This document shows positions 1 to 7,260 of a DNA stretch of 16,410 nucleotides, in pieces; the stretch's first letter is position 1; each line of letters starts with the position of its first letter. The position numbers and the translations under genes were made by a program. A model generated the notes under the pieces. It worked only from the letters and a program-made list of their open reading frames with translations. It did not search any database and had not been told where the DNA came from. This DNA is from Candidatus Bathyarchaeota archaeon. GTDB lineage: Archaea > Thermoproteota > Bathyarchaeia > Bathyarchaeales > Bathyarchaeaceae. The stretch covers positions 1,020,738 to 1,037,147 of the forward strand of contig CP070791.1 of assembly GCA_020346825.1 (NCBI GenBank). Direction: 5' to 3'.

Positions 1-513
1 TTCAAGTCCGTTAACACCAAGCCCCTTGCCAAAATGGAAAAAGATGAAATCACGGTTTTACTAGATGATTACCGAAAACGGAATAGTGCACGAAAGTTAT
101 GCTTAAAACCAAAATTCAATGAAAAAGCTGCCCTCGTCAAGTTTCATCCAAGCATAAACCCTCAGATCATCGAGTGGTACTTAGATAAGGGGTATAGAGG
201 CCTCATCCTAGAAGGAACCGGTTTGGGCCACGTAGGAAAATACTGTTTCTCGGCTATTCAAGGGGCCATTGAAAACGACATGCTTGTTGCCATGACTTCC
301 CAGTGCCTTTGGGGACGCCTTGGAATGACTGTTTACGATCAAGGTCGAGACCTCATAGCCTTGGGAGTTCTTCCCCTCGAAGATATGTTGCCTGAAACAG
401 CCTTAGTGAAACTCATGTGGGTTTTCGGTCAAACAACTGACATCGAAAAAGCCAAGAAGCTTCTACAAGCAAATATTGCCCACGAAATATCTCCAAGAAC
501 CCTATACGACTAA
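1..513 (+). CDS. gatD: Glu-tRNA(Gln) amidotransferase subunit D, C-terminal part (5' truncated)
   Basis: The reading frame is open from base 1, so this is the last ~170 residues of a longer protein and the ATG at 34 is internal. GatD is the asparaginase-like subunit that releases ammonia from glutamine for GatE, which amidates Glu-tRNA(Gln) in the archaeal cytoplasm. The visible part matches the C-terminal lobe of the L-asparaginase fold: a region like 'NPQIIEWYLDKGYRGLILEGTGLGHVG', then 'MTSQCLWGRLGMTVYDQGRDL', then 'GVLPLEDMLPETALVKLMW', all typical of the family. The first-lobe nucleophile Thr motifs lie upstream of the window. gatE begins 26 bases after the stop, so the two subunits are almost certainly cotranscribed. 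The pairing with gatE excludes a stand-alone asparaginase. Confidence 0.95.
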   Translation, partial: FKSVNTKPLAKMEKDEITVLLDDYRKRNSARKLCLKPKFNEKAALVKFHPSINPQIIEWYLDKGYRGLILEGTGLGHVGKYCFSAIQGAIENDMLVAMTSQCLWGRLGMTVYDQGRDLIALGVLPLEDMLPETALVKLMWVFGQTTDIEKAKKLLQANIAHEISPRTLYD

Positions 514-539
514 AAAAGGAATAAGCTGAGGAAATTAGC

Positions 540-2441
540 GTGAACATCGAATATTCAAGAATCGGTTTGAAGGTGGGACTTGAGATCCATCAACAGTTGG
601 ACACAGCATCCAAGCTTTTCTGTTCCTGTAACCCCCAGCTTTTCAAGGGAGAACCCGTCACTACCTTTCTTAGAAGATTACGACCCACCCAAAGTGAACT
701 TGGCCAAATCGATTCAGCAGCTTTATTCGAATTTCAGAAGGGAGTGAAAATACTTTATGAAGCCACTAGTGAAACAGCATGTCTTGTGGAAATGGATGAA
801 GAACCACCCCATGATCTCAATCAAGAAGCTGTTGAAACAGCCCTCGTCGTTGCTCTAATGATTAAAGCCAAGCCTGTAGACGAAATTCACGTTATGCGTA
901 AAACAGTCATAGATGGATCAAACACTACAGGCTTCCAACGAACATGTGTCGTAGCCCTAGGCGGAGAAATCAACATCAACGAGAAGAAAGTGCCTATTCA
1001 ACATGTGAGCCTTGAGGAAGACGCTGCCAGAAAAATGAAAGAAGAAGACCAAATCATTCGTTATCGCATCGACCGCCTTGGAATTCCACTCATCGAAGTT
1101 GCGACATCCCCCGTCATTCACTCTCCTCAAGAAGCAAAAGAAGTAGCCCTAACAATTGGAAGGCTCTTGAGAGCCACTCGTAAGGTTAAACGTGGTTTGG
1201 GTACAATTCGACAGGATCTAAACATTTCCATTCGAGATGGTGCTCTGATAGAGATAAAGGGTGTTCAAAAGTTAGATTTGGTTGCACTTATCGTTGAAAA
1301 CGAAGTTCAGCGCCAACTTGATCTCATAAAGATTAGAGATGAACTCAAGGAACGGGAAGTGAAGGCGAGAGACATCAAAGAAGAGTTTGTTGACGTCACC
1401 ACCATCTTTAAACAAACAAAATGCAAAGTAATTCAAAAAGCACTCGAGCAAAATAAACGAGTCCTAGCGGTTAAACTACCCAAATTTGCTGGATTTCTAA
1501 AAAGAGAGCTTGCCCCTGGAATGAGACTTGGAGCTGAGATGGCCGAAATAGCACATTTCTGGGGAAGGGTTGGAGGCATCTTTCACACAGACGAACTGCC
1601 AGCCTACGGCATAACAGCAAACGAAATACACGAGCTTGCGCAGAGCGTGAGTAAAGCCCCGCTTGACTCCGTTGTGTTTGTCGCGGATACCTTAGAAAAC
1701 TCAAATAACGCATTGGAGGCCGTGGTGCAAAGGGCAAGAGAAGCCATAAACGGCGTTCCAGAAGAAACCCGAGCAGCAAATCTAGATGGAACTACCAGAT
1801 ACATGCGCCCGAGACCTGGAGCTGCCCGCATGTATCCCGAAACCGATATTCCACCAATCCATCTGAAAAATGAGTATCTAAGAAAACTTAGAGATCATCT
1901 TCCTGAAATGCCTGAGCAAAAAATGAGACGAATGAAAAAGGAGTATGCACTCAATCTGAAGCTTGCGAAGCAGATTTTGGATTCCGAATACAGTGACATC
2001 TTTGAGATTATAGCCAAAGAGACTAAGGTTTCACCCACTATAATAGCAGTTACGTTGACAGAAACTCTGAAGGCTTTGAGACGTGAAGGAACAAATACTG
2101 AAAAAATCTCCAGCGAACAACTTAGGGAGCTGTTTAGTCTCATAGATTCTGTAAAAACTACCAAAGAAGCAATTCCTGAAATCGTAACGTGGCTTTCAAA
2201 ACACGAAGGAGCAACTGCAACACGTGCTGTCGAAGTTTTGGAACTGGAAATGATCTCTCAAAAGGAACTGGAAAGGATGATCGATGATTTGTTAGAGCAG
2301 AACAGAACTATCATGAAAGAAAGGGGAAAAGGTGCTTTTGGACTTCTCATGGGCAATGTCATGAAGAAAGTACGAGGACGAGCAAAGGCCGAAGTGGTCA
2401 CGCGAATTCTGAAAAAGCGCCTGAAAGAGATTATTACGTAA
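540..2441 (+). CDS. gatE: Glu-tRNA(Gln) amidotransferase subunit E
   Basis: GatE binds Glu-tRNA(Gln), activates the glutamate with ATP and transamidates it using ammonia from GatD. At 633 residues it has the usual full length. The N-terminus 'GLKVGLEIHQQLDT' followed by 'KLFCSC' is the GatB/GatE catalytic core signature. The core continues through 'DEEPPHDLN', 'MRKTVIDGSNTTGFQRT' and 'EEDAARK'. The AspRS-like GAD insertion specific to GatE lies roughly at residues 270-410, then the core resumes at 'RPGAARMYPETDIPPI'. The last ~140 residues form the helical and YqeY-like tail that contacts tRNA. The start is a GTG at 540 with a GAGG ribosome-binding site about 8 bases upstream. It follows gatD directly. 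No frameshift or missing segment is visible. Confidence 0.97.
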   Translation: MNIEYSRIGLKVGLEIHQQLDTASKLFCSCNPQLFKGEPVTTFLRRLRPTQSELGQIDSAALFEFQKGVKILYEATSETACLVEMDEEPPHDLNQEAVETALVVALMIKAKPVDEIHVMRKTVIDGSNTTGFQRTCVVALGGEININEKKVPIQHVSLEEDAARKMKEEDQIIRYRIDRLGIPLIEVATSPVIHSPQEAKEVALTIGRLLRATRKVKRGLGTIRQDLNISIRDGALIEIKGVQKLDLVALIVENEVQRQLDLIKIRDELKEREVKARDIKEEFVDVTTIFKQTKCKVIQKALEQNKRVLAVKLPKFAGFLKRELAPGMRLGAEMAEIAHFWGRVGGIFHTDELPAYGITANEIHELAQSVSKAPLDSVVFVADTLENSNNALEAVVQRAREAINGVPEETRAANLDGTTRYMRPRPGAARMYPETDIPPIHLKNEYLRKLRDHLPEMPEQKMRRMKKEYALNLKLAKQILDSEYSDIFEIIAKETKVSPTIIAVTLTETLKALRREGTNTEKISSEQLRELFSLIDSVKTTKEAIPEIVTWLSKHEGATATRAVEVLELEMISQKELERMIDDLLEQNRTIMKERGKGAFGLLMGNVMKKVRGRAKAEVVTRILKKRLKEIIT

Positions 2442-2623
2442 CTTTTTCTTAGGAAAGACGGTAGTCCCTTATCTAGAAGAGAAAAGAAGCGCGCGCATAC
2501 TTGGCTTCTGATGCCGTCGAAGATATAACAGGTCAAATATTCAGAATTGTTGGTGGGACAGTGTGGTTGTAGAAGAGTTGTGCTCAAGACCTTTCTCACG
2601 TAAGTATTCATCCGAATAGTCTA

Positions 2624-2647
2624 TTGACCTTGTGACACAAGGTTCAA
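2624..2647. repeat. 24-base dyad (CCTTGTG-A-CACAAGG core)
   Basis: A perfect 7-bp inverted repeat with a single central A (2628-2642) is extended on both sides by TTGA/TTCAA with one unpaired base. The near-zero spacer favours a protein-binding operator over an RNA hairpin, although a 5-bp stem with a TGACA loop is possible. It sits about 270 bases upstream of the winged-helix triplet and 180 bases after gatE, so its target is unclear. Confidence 0.4.
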
Positions 2648-2824
2648 AAAGCCTGAGATTTTGCGCTGGCGAGCCTTGTCGAAGGTGCGTGGATCACCAA
2701 ATCGGAAGAAGACTAGACCCGTGTTCACTCAAGTTGTCCGTAGGGAGTTTGTTACCTTCAGTGTATCAGTTGAAAAAAGCTTCGAATCCTAAGGACGGAT
2801 AATAGTGCAAGAATAGGCTTGGGA

Positions 2825-2832
2825 TTATATTT
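2825..2832 (+). promoter_or_regulatory. Probable TATA box for the winged-helix triplet
   Basis: The sequence TTATATTT lies in an AT-rich segment. With the usual archaeal spacing of about 26 bases the transcript would start near 2855, leaving a leader of roughly 40 bases that carries the GTGGAG ribosome-binding site at 2882-2887. It is the best TATA-like element before the cluster. Confidence 0.5.
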
Positions 2833-2892
2833 GCGATTACCGCCAAAGCAAATCCTAAAAGGAGTTGAACGTTATCTCATTGTGGAGAATTG

Positions 2893-3303
2893 ATGGAAAT
2901 GCCTTTTTCGTTTCGCATAAAAATCGGAGAGCAGGAGATTGAAGTCAGTGGAACCCGAGAAGAGGTTATAGAAACCATTCAGGAACTGCCAAGTCTAGTG
3001 GCCAGCATCTCAACAGCTTTTGATTCAACGAAAAAGACAAAAACAAACAAACCCTTCCCCTCCACGATTCCTTCTGTCACTTCTTCAAATTGCAGCAAGG
3101 CAATTTTGCAGCTTCTTGAAACTAGTTGGGGCAAACAACCTAGAACCTTACCCGAGCTTGGAGAAGCCTTAAAGGCTAACACTCTTCACTACCCCTCCAC
3201 CACTCTTTCAGGAGTCTTGTCGTGGTTGGTTAGAAAAAACAAGATAAAGAGGTGGAAGACTGATAAAGGCTATGTATATGCTTTGGCTGGAGGAAAGAAG
3301 TGA
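2893..3303 (+). CDS. Small winged-helix-like protein, first of three tandem paralogs
   Basis: Function unknown. Residues ~5-35 form a predicted beta-beta-alpha module ('FRIKIGEQEIEVSG' then 'REEVIETIQEL') that recurs in the next two genes. A Ser/Thr/Pro/Lys-rich linker follows (about 44-66), and residues ~67-133 resemble a winged helix: helices around 'KAILQLLETSWG' and 'TLPELGEAL', a probable recognition helix 'STTLSGVLSWLVRKNKI', and a wing 'KRWKTDKGYVYAL'. Such folds usually bind DNA or mediate protein contacts. The chosen start is ATG 2893, 5 bases after GTGGAG; TTG 2890 and ATG 2899 are also possible. The stop overlaps the start of the next gene. No signal peptide or membrane segment is seen. 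It is the shortest of the three and lacks the middle segment of the other two. Confidence 0.8.
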   Translation: MEMPFSFRIKIGEQEIEVSGTREEVIETIQELPSLVASISTAFDSTKKTKTNKPFPSTIPSVTSSNCSKAILQLLETSWGKQPRTLPELGEALKANTLHYPSTTLSGVLSWLVRKNKIKRWKTDKGYVYALAGGKK

Positions 3304-3779
3304 GAATGGGAAAAATTCGAGTCCAAATCAAAGCCCCTTTCGGAGAGATTGTTGTTGAAGGAGACAACGCCCAAGAGATTCTTTCAATGTTGAAGATGGT
3401 GCCACCTGAATTTATGAGCGCGATAAGCGAGCTAATATCTGCAAAGTTGACCCCTCCAATAAAGACCCAGCTGGACGGGATAGTAGAACTCACTACCGAA
3501 GGACCCATCATTACTACCAGAGAGAAGCTAACCCACTACGAGGCTATCGGACTAGTCCTGTTTGCTTCCGACAAAAAAACCAGTACAGCCACCAGAATCA
3601 ATCGACTATTGGCTTCAAGTGGAATCAGATCCATGGTTCCAGCTCGTCTTAACGAGATGACAAAGCGAGGAATAGTATTCAAACCAGACCCTGCTAAGCC
3701 CGAATTCAGATTAACTACGCAAGGCGAAAGATGGCTAGAGGAAGAAGTATTGACGAAAGTGCGAGGCGCCACGGGTTGA
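3300..3779 (+). CDS. Small winged-helix-like protein, second of three tandem paralogs
   Basis: Function unknown, 159 residues. The N-terminal module 'IRVQIKAPFGEIVVEG' plus helix 'AQEILSMLKMVP' (residues ~6-35) matches its neighbours. The segment 'EGPIITTREKLTHYEAIGLVLFA' (67-89) aligns with 'EGPNLLVSKQKLTDSETLALNLLAA' in the third gene. The C-terminal block with 'VPARLNEMTKRGIVF', 'FRLTTQGERWLEEEVLTKVR' is winged-helix-like and again clearly homologous to the third protein. The GTG start overlaps the upstream TGA as GTGA, with GGAGGA at 3289-3294 as ribosome-binding site; ATG 3306 is an alternative two codons in. The overlap implies coupled translation with the first gene and suggests the products are needed together. 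Confidence 0.8.
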   Translation: MRMGKIRVQIKAPFGEIVVEGDNAQEILSMLKMVPPEFMSAISELISAKLTPPIKTQLDGIVELTTEGPIITTREKLTHYEAIGLVLFASDKKTSTATRINRLLASSGIRSMVPARLNEMTKRGIVFKPDPAKPEFRLTTQGERWLEEEVLTKVRGATG

Positions 3780-4282
3780 CCAGAGAAACAATTACGGTGC
3801 ACATCAAATACCAAGGTCTGGAGCAAACCTTTCTGGGAAACGTGAATGATGTTTGGACCAGCATAAACAGATTCTTCAGTGAGATTGTTCCTGCCTTGAA
3901 AGTGACACGTAAGGTTCTTCTGACAGTGGATCTTGAAAAGCTCGTTGACGATTGCAGAAACGTTATCGCCGTTGCTCCTGAGGGACCAAATCTCCTAGTC
4001 TCAAAGCAAAAACTGACGGACAGCGAAACGTTGGCATTGAATCTTCTAGCAGCCTACGTTAGCAACCGACTAGGTCTGTTGAAGAAGGATGACCTTTCCA
4101 AAGAAGAATTGCAGAAAAGGCTCGGGAAGAGTGCAAAAATAACGAGTACGAGACTAGGTGAACTTTGTCGAGAGGAACTCGCAACAAAAACAGAGGAGGG
4201 TAATTACAAAATAACAACAATAGGAATCAAACGCCTCCAAGAAGAAGTCCTCCCAAAGATTCGAGAAAGAATTCAGAGATGA
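3776..4282 (+). CDS. Winged-helix-like protein, third of three tandem paralogs
   Basis: Function unknown, 168 residues from the preferred start. Residues ~5-35 carry the shared module ('ITVHIKYQGLEQTFLG', then helix 'VNDVWTSINRFFSEIVP'). A middle segment 'VDLEKLVDDCRNVIAVAPEGPNLLV' precedes helical 'KLTDSETLALNLLAAYV'. The winged-helix-like part includes 'SKEELQKRLGK', the probable recognition helix 'KITSTRLGELCREELATK' and wing 'GNYKITTIGIKRLQ'. I choose TTG 3776 because it overlaps the upstream stop as TTGA, has a GAGG site at 3763-3766, and makes the N-terminus line up with both paralogs. The longest frame opens at ATG 3731, but its extra 15 residues lie within the preceding gene and have no counterpart in the relatives. 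The gene ends 62 bases from the convergent endA. Confidence 0.8.
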   Translation: MTRETITVHIKYQGLEQTFLGNVNDVWTSINRFFSEIVPALKVTRKVLLTVDLEKLVDDCRNVIAVAPEGPNLLVSKQKLTDSETLALNLLAAYVSNRLGLLKKDDLSKEELQKRLGKSAKITSTRLGELCREELATKTEEGNYKITTIGIKRLQEEVLPKIRERIQR

Positions 4283-4302
4283 GAAACACAAATCCATTGG
4301 GG

Positions 4303-4317
4303 GCGTGATTATCACGC
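4303..4317. repeat. 15-bp perfect palindrome between convergent genes
   Basis: GCGTGAT, a central T, and ATCACGC form a perfect inverted repeat between the winged-helix cluster and the 3' end of endA. A run of five T on the minus strand (4321-4325) precedes it in the endA direction, so it may help mark the transcript end; it could equally be a binding site. Confidence 0.35.
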
Positions 4318-4343
4318 GTGAAAAATGACAAGAACTTCTCTAT

Positions 4344-4901
4344 TCAAGCCTTAAACCATTTGAAGATAAGGTATTGTATTCGTTCATCTTCCAAGTCAGG
4401 TATGGCTATTATGAACCTCTTTCTCACAGTCGTAGCCAACCTTCCAGCCTTCACAACATCCGTCGCGGTAACCTCATCCTTCGCTTTCTTCACTGACACC
4501 ATATATGGAGCATGATCGACACCAGGTCCTTGCCTGTAGACAGCGAAATCGCACCCATACTTTATGCCTGGAGCAACAACAAGTTCTTGATCACGCAGGT
4601 TTCGATAAACAGCATATTTCAGGTCAAACTCATCATACAATTTTCTTGCTCTTCTCCGTAGTTTCACGAAGCTAACTCTCCTTCTTTGCGGACCCTCGTA
4701 CACCATAACTAGTCCTTTCTCAACGAGATAGAGACCTTCCATGAGATCTAGAATGAGGGGGACATTGAAATCTGCAACCTTTGGCTTGGGAATACCTACA
4801 GGCTTTCCGTAAAATCCAAGCTTGAAAAGCTCCGATCCTCTCTCAGGATCCCAAACAACCAGAAAATTATCTATGAACTCGGTTTGGATCTTCTTAGACA
4901 T
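4344..4901 (-). CDS. endA: tRNA-splicing endonuclease (homotetramer-type)
   Basis: Cuts the bulge-helix-bulge at both ends of archaeal pre-tRNA introns, producing 2',3'-cyclic phosphate ends for later ligation. The 185-residue length fits the short alpha4 class. The N-terminal domain leads into the conserved catalytic domain beginning about 'YAVYRNLRDQELVVAPGIKYGCDFAVYR' (residues 96-123). The likely catalytic triad is Tyr122 (in 'DFAVY'), His130 ('GVDHAPY') and Lys161 ('TVRKRFIIAI'), in the family order and spacing. The ATG start has only a weak GAGTG site upstream and lies 11 bases after the stop of the PhoU-like gene, so the two are one operon. Expression therefore depends on the upstream promoter. 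Confidence 0.95.
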   Translation of the reverse strand: MSKKIQTEFIDNFLVVWDPERGSELFKLGFYGKPVGIPKPKVADFNVPLILDLMEGLYLVEKGLVMVYEGPQRRRVSFVKLRRRARKLYDEFDLKYAVYRNLRDQELVVAPGIKYGCDFAVYRQGPGVDHAPYMVSVKKAKDEVTATDVVKAGRLATTVRKRFIIAIPDLEDERIQYLIFKWFKA

Positions 4902-4912
4902 CCGTATTCACT

Positions 4913-5581
4913 CTAAAGGGTGAACGCTAGAATGCGAGCTGAGTCCGAGGCGTCTTCAGCCTTGTCGGCAACTTCCTCCAGAAGCTGCACCACATCCCTC
5001 AAGAGAAGCATTGGAGGAATACTCATGTTGCTGTTTACAATTTTCACTTCCAATTCGCGATAAAGATCATCAACGATTCTTTCTGCTGCCTCAACCTCTC
5101 TTGCTTTCTCCAAGGCCTTGGATGCACCGTAACTCAAGGTCATGATAGTTTCACGAAGTTTGGAGACGGTTTCGAACACAGCATCCGAGAGCTTTGCAAC
5201 GTCTTCCTTGATGTCTGTAGGAACTTTCCACCCTCTTTCCATGATTTCCAACAGTCGAAAGGCTATACCTTCACAGAAGTCCGCGATCTCGCTAGTCAAG
5301 CTGGTGAAGCGAAGGAAGTCTTCTCGACTACTCAGGATTGCACCAATTTCAGCGAGTTCTCGTGAAACCTCGCGTCTCGCAGCGTCCACATCCTCCTCTA
5401 GCTTTTTGATGTCAGCGAGCAGTTCTCGAGCTGAATTCCTGTCTCCTTTCACGAAACTATCCACCATCTGCGAGATCTTGCGTGAGATATCCATCACTCT
5501 CCTCAAATGATCTCGGCAAACATTGATGGCCCTCCTTTTTACTCGTTCTTCAGTCTCCACTGGAAATACCGCTGTCTCCAC
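4913..5581 (-). CDS. PhoU-like DUF47 family protein
   Basis: Predicted all-helical cytoplasmic protein of 222 residues belonging to the DUF47/PhoU-like family, members of which are often linked to phosphate uptake or metal-bound phosphate sensing. Two repeated helical blocks are visible. The first contains 'IKKLEEDVDAARREVSRELAE' (~58-78), with 'EIADFCEGIAFRLLEIMERG' shortly after. The second contains 'KAREVEAAERIVDDLYRELEVKI' and ends with 'DVVQLLEEVADKAEDASDSARIL', the E-x2-AD-x-AED pattern typical of the family. Translation appears to start at GTG 5581. Relatives often sit beside a PiT phosphate transporter, but here the partner is endA, so its role in phosphate transport is not supported by the neighbourhood. 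Confidence 0.85.
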   Translation of the reverse strand: METAVFPVETEERVKRRAINVCRDHLRRVMDISRKISQMVDSFVKGDRNSARELLADIKKLEEDVDAARREVSRELAEIGAILSSREDFLRFTSLTSEIADFCEGIAFRLLEIMERGWKVPTDIKEDVAKLSDAVFETVSKLRETIMTLSYGASKALEKAREVEAAERIVDDLYRELEVKIVNSNMSIPPMLLLRDVVQLLEEVADKAEDASDSARILAFTL

Positions 5582-5626
5582 CCCGCAAAAGCCCTTGTTT
5601 TCACCAAGAATAGAATAGAGCGAAGT

Positions 5627-5637
5627 CTTAAAAAAGG
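5627..5637 (-). promoter_or_regulatory. Possible TATA box for the PhoU-like/endA operon
   Basis: On the minus strand an AT-rich CCTTTTTTAAG lies about 50 bases before the GTG start, which would give a leader of roughly 25 bases. The same T run could also act as part of the glyS terminator, so the call is tentative. Confidence 0.35.
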
Positions 5638-5656
5638 TAGCGAAAAGAAAGGAGAT

Positions 5657-5687
5657 AGCGCTACAGTTACGGCTAGCTTCTAGCGCT
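5657..5687 (-). terminator. Possible glyS terminator hairpin
   Basis: A 7-bp inverted repeat (AGCGCTA at 5657-5663 and TAGCGCT at 5681-5687) brackets the glyS stop codon. On the minus strand it is followed by pyrimidine/T-rich sequence including a T6 run near 5630-5635. Archaeal termination depends mainly on U tracts, so the hairpin is supporting evidence only. Confidence 0.35.
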
Positions 5688-7251
5688 TGATCGGTTTTCC
5701 CATTTTTTCGAAGTCAATTTTTTCACGGAAAAAGGCGTGAAGCAACTCAGAAAGCTTTTCAATTGGGGTTCTGACTTGTCTCCAAGTGTCCCGATCACGT
5801 ATAGTCACAGTGTCATCTTCAAGAGTCTGATAGTCGATGGTTATCCCTAGTGGAGTGCCCACCTCGTCGGCTCGCGCATACCGTCTTCCAATGGATCCTG
5901 ATTCGTCCCATTCAATCATGAAGCCTTCTCTGATCAACAATTGAGAAAACTCCCTTGCTTTTTCAGGCAAGCCATCCTTGCTTACCAGAGGAAAAACGCC
6001 TATTTGTATGGGGGCAAGTTCTCGTGAAAGACTCAACAATGTTCGCTTCTTTTTTGTTTTGTAGGCATACTCTAAGGCGATGTAAACCAACCGATCTGAT
6101 CCGAAACTGGGTTCCACTACATGGGGAATAAACCTTCTTCCTCCTTCTTCTGCTTCTTTGAAGACTTTCATGTCCACTCCACTGTATTGTATGTGACGAC
6201 TCAAATCGTAGTCTGTTCGGTAGTTGTGGCCTGAAACCTCTACCCAACCCCATCGTTCTAGGTACACCTCTTGGTCAAAACCTTGCACAGAATAATGGGC
6301 TCTTTCCCACTCTAGTTTTTCGATGAAACGCTGTCTATCTTCTGGCACTCCCAGCTCAACAAGAAAACGTTTCGCTAAGACCATGAAAAAAGCTTGCCAC
6401 TCCATCTTAATGTACCCCTTGCTGAGGGCTTCTTTAGCCGTGACTTCAATTGGCTCTTTGACGCCTTTCAACTTGTTTTCAGCAATTATCAACCTCAACG
6501 TGTCATTTTCCACTGCTTTCAACCGTGGGCAATGGAGGTCGTTGGGATCCAGAAAGAACTCTATGTCGATGATCGTGAACTCCCGTAGCCTAATCGGACC
6601 TTGTCTTGGAGAAATCTCATTTCTCAGGGCGTGGCCTATTTGAACAACTCCGAAAGGAAACCTTTCTCGGATACTCTCATAGATGCGTTTAAACTCTACG
6701 AAGATTCCCTGAGCTGCTTCTGGACGACCATAACCAGTAGCCTCGGAATAGGGACCAATTGTGGTTGTGAACATGGTCATAAACTGTTCAGTTTTGCCGA
6801 AATCTCCGCTGCATTCTGGGCAACGGATGTTTTGTTTCTGAATTTCGTTCATCAACTCTCCAAGATTCAGCTTCTCAGTTTCTGTATCGCTAATCCCAGC
6901 GAATTCCTGAAGGAGATGATCTGCTCGAAACTTCCGTTTGCATTGGAGGCATTCAACTATGGGTTCTTTGAAATGATCTATGTGGCCAGAGGCTTCGAAC
7001 ACTTTTCCTGGCATGATCACTGATGATGCAATTTCAAAGATACCGAGAGGTCGAATGTAGAAATTTCGGAATTTGTCTTCGATTCTTCTTTTCAGTATGG
7101 AGCCCAGTGGACCGAAAGTTATGAATCCACTGACGCCGCCGTATATCTCGTAGGAAGGCCAAAAGAATCCTCGACGCTTCGCCATTTCACTGATGATTTC
7201 AAACTTATCTTTGGATTTCACGAACTCTTCCGCTCCGCTTTCAATATACAC
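5680..7251 (-). CDS. glyS: Glycyl-tRNA synthetase, class II, archaeal/eukaryotic alpha2 type
   Basis: Charges tRNA(Gly) with glycine using ATP. The 523-residue protein starts with the family signature 'AKRRGFFWPSYEIYGGVSGF' (24-43) and motif 1 region 'FGPLGSILKRRIEDKFR'. A zinc-ribbon-like insertion is marked by CxxC pairs at Cys101/Cys104 and Cys144/Cys147. Motif 2 is 'RNEISPRQGPIRLREF' (210-225) and motif 3 'EPSFGSDRLVYIALEYAY' (380-397). The anticodon-binding domain occupies about 414-510 ('APIQIGVFPLV', 'DEVGTPLGITID'). The GTG at 7251 fits a near-leaderless message from the TATA box 30 bases upstream; no ribosome-binding site precedes it. GTG at codon 11 is an alternative. It is apparently a single-gene unit. 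Confidence 0.97.
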   Translation of the reverse strand: MYIESGAEEFVKSKDKFEIISEMAKRRGFFWPSYEIYGGVSGFITFGPLGSILKRRIEDKFRNFYIRPLGIFEIASSVIMPGKVFEASGHIDHFKEPIVECLQCKRKFRADHLLQEFAGISDTETEKLNLGELMNEIQKQNIRCPECSGDFGKTEQFMTMFTTTIGPYSEATGYGRPEAAQGIFVEFKRIYESIRERFPFGVVQIGHALRNEISPRQGPIRLREFTIIDIEFFLDPNDLHCPRLKAVENDTLRLIIAENKLKGVKEPIEVTAKEALSKGYIKMEWQAFFMVLAKRFLVELGVPEDRQRFIEKLEWERAHYSVQGFDQEVYLERWGWVEVSGHNYRTDYDLSRHIQYSGVDMKVFKEAEEGGRRFIPHVVEPSFGSDRLVYIALEYAYKTKKKRTLLSLSRELAPIQIGVFPLVSKDGLPEKAREFSQLLIREGFMIEWDESGSIGRRYARADEVGTPLGITIDYQTLEDDTVTIRDRDTWRQVRTPIEKLSELLHAFFREKIDFEKMGKPIKR

Positions 7252-7260
7252 TTTTACGGA

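Larger units (their letters stand above)
2442..2892. other. 450-base intergenic stretch without a convincing gene
   Basis: Between gatE and the winged-helix gene cluster I find no ORF with coding character on either strand, only short interrupted frames. It holds a dyad at 2624-2647, an alternating GC run near 2490-2497, and a TATA-like element at 2825-2832 serving the downstream genes. I looked for tRNA, RNase P, 7S RNA and C/D-box sRNA signatures and found none that hold up. It may be the gatE 3' end plus a long upstream regulatory region, a decayed gene, or an unrecognised small RNA. Confidence 0.5.

Noticed and set aside
2258..2611. 117-codon minus-strand ORF reaching into the gap after gatE
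   Set aside because: Half of it is antisense to gatE and the rest shows no domain or coding character; most likely a chance frame.
2685..2698. String resembling the 16S rRNA 3' end (GTGCGTGGATCACC)
   Set aside because: Only a short partial match without the CCTCC anti-Shine-Dalgarno end or the surrounding helix; coincidence.
2781..2790. TTCGAATCC, similar to a tRNA T-loop
   Set aside because: No complementary T stem, acceptor stem or anticodon arm around it, so it is not a tRNA.
2490..2890. Possible C/D-box sRNA, RNase P RNA or SRP RNA in the gap
   Set aside because: A CTGATGC string is only an imperfect C box and no matching D box or conserved RNase P/SRP core motifs were found on either strand.
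6601..7023. 140-codon plus-strand ORF
   Set aside because: Lies wholly opposite glyS, which has all class II motifs; no ribosome-binding site or recognisable product.
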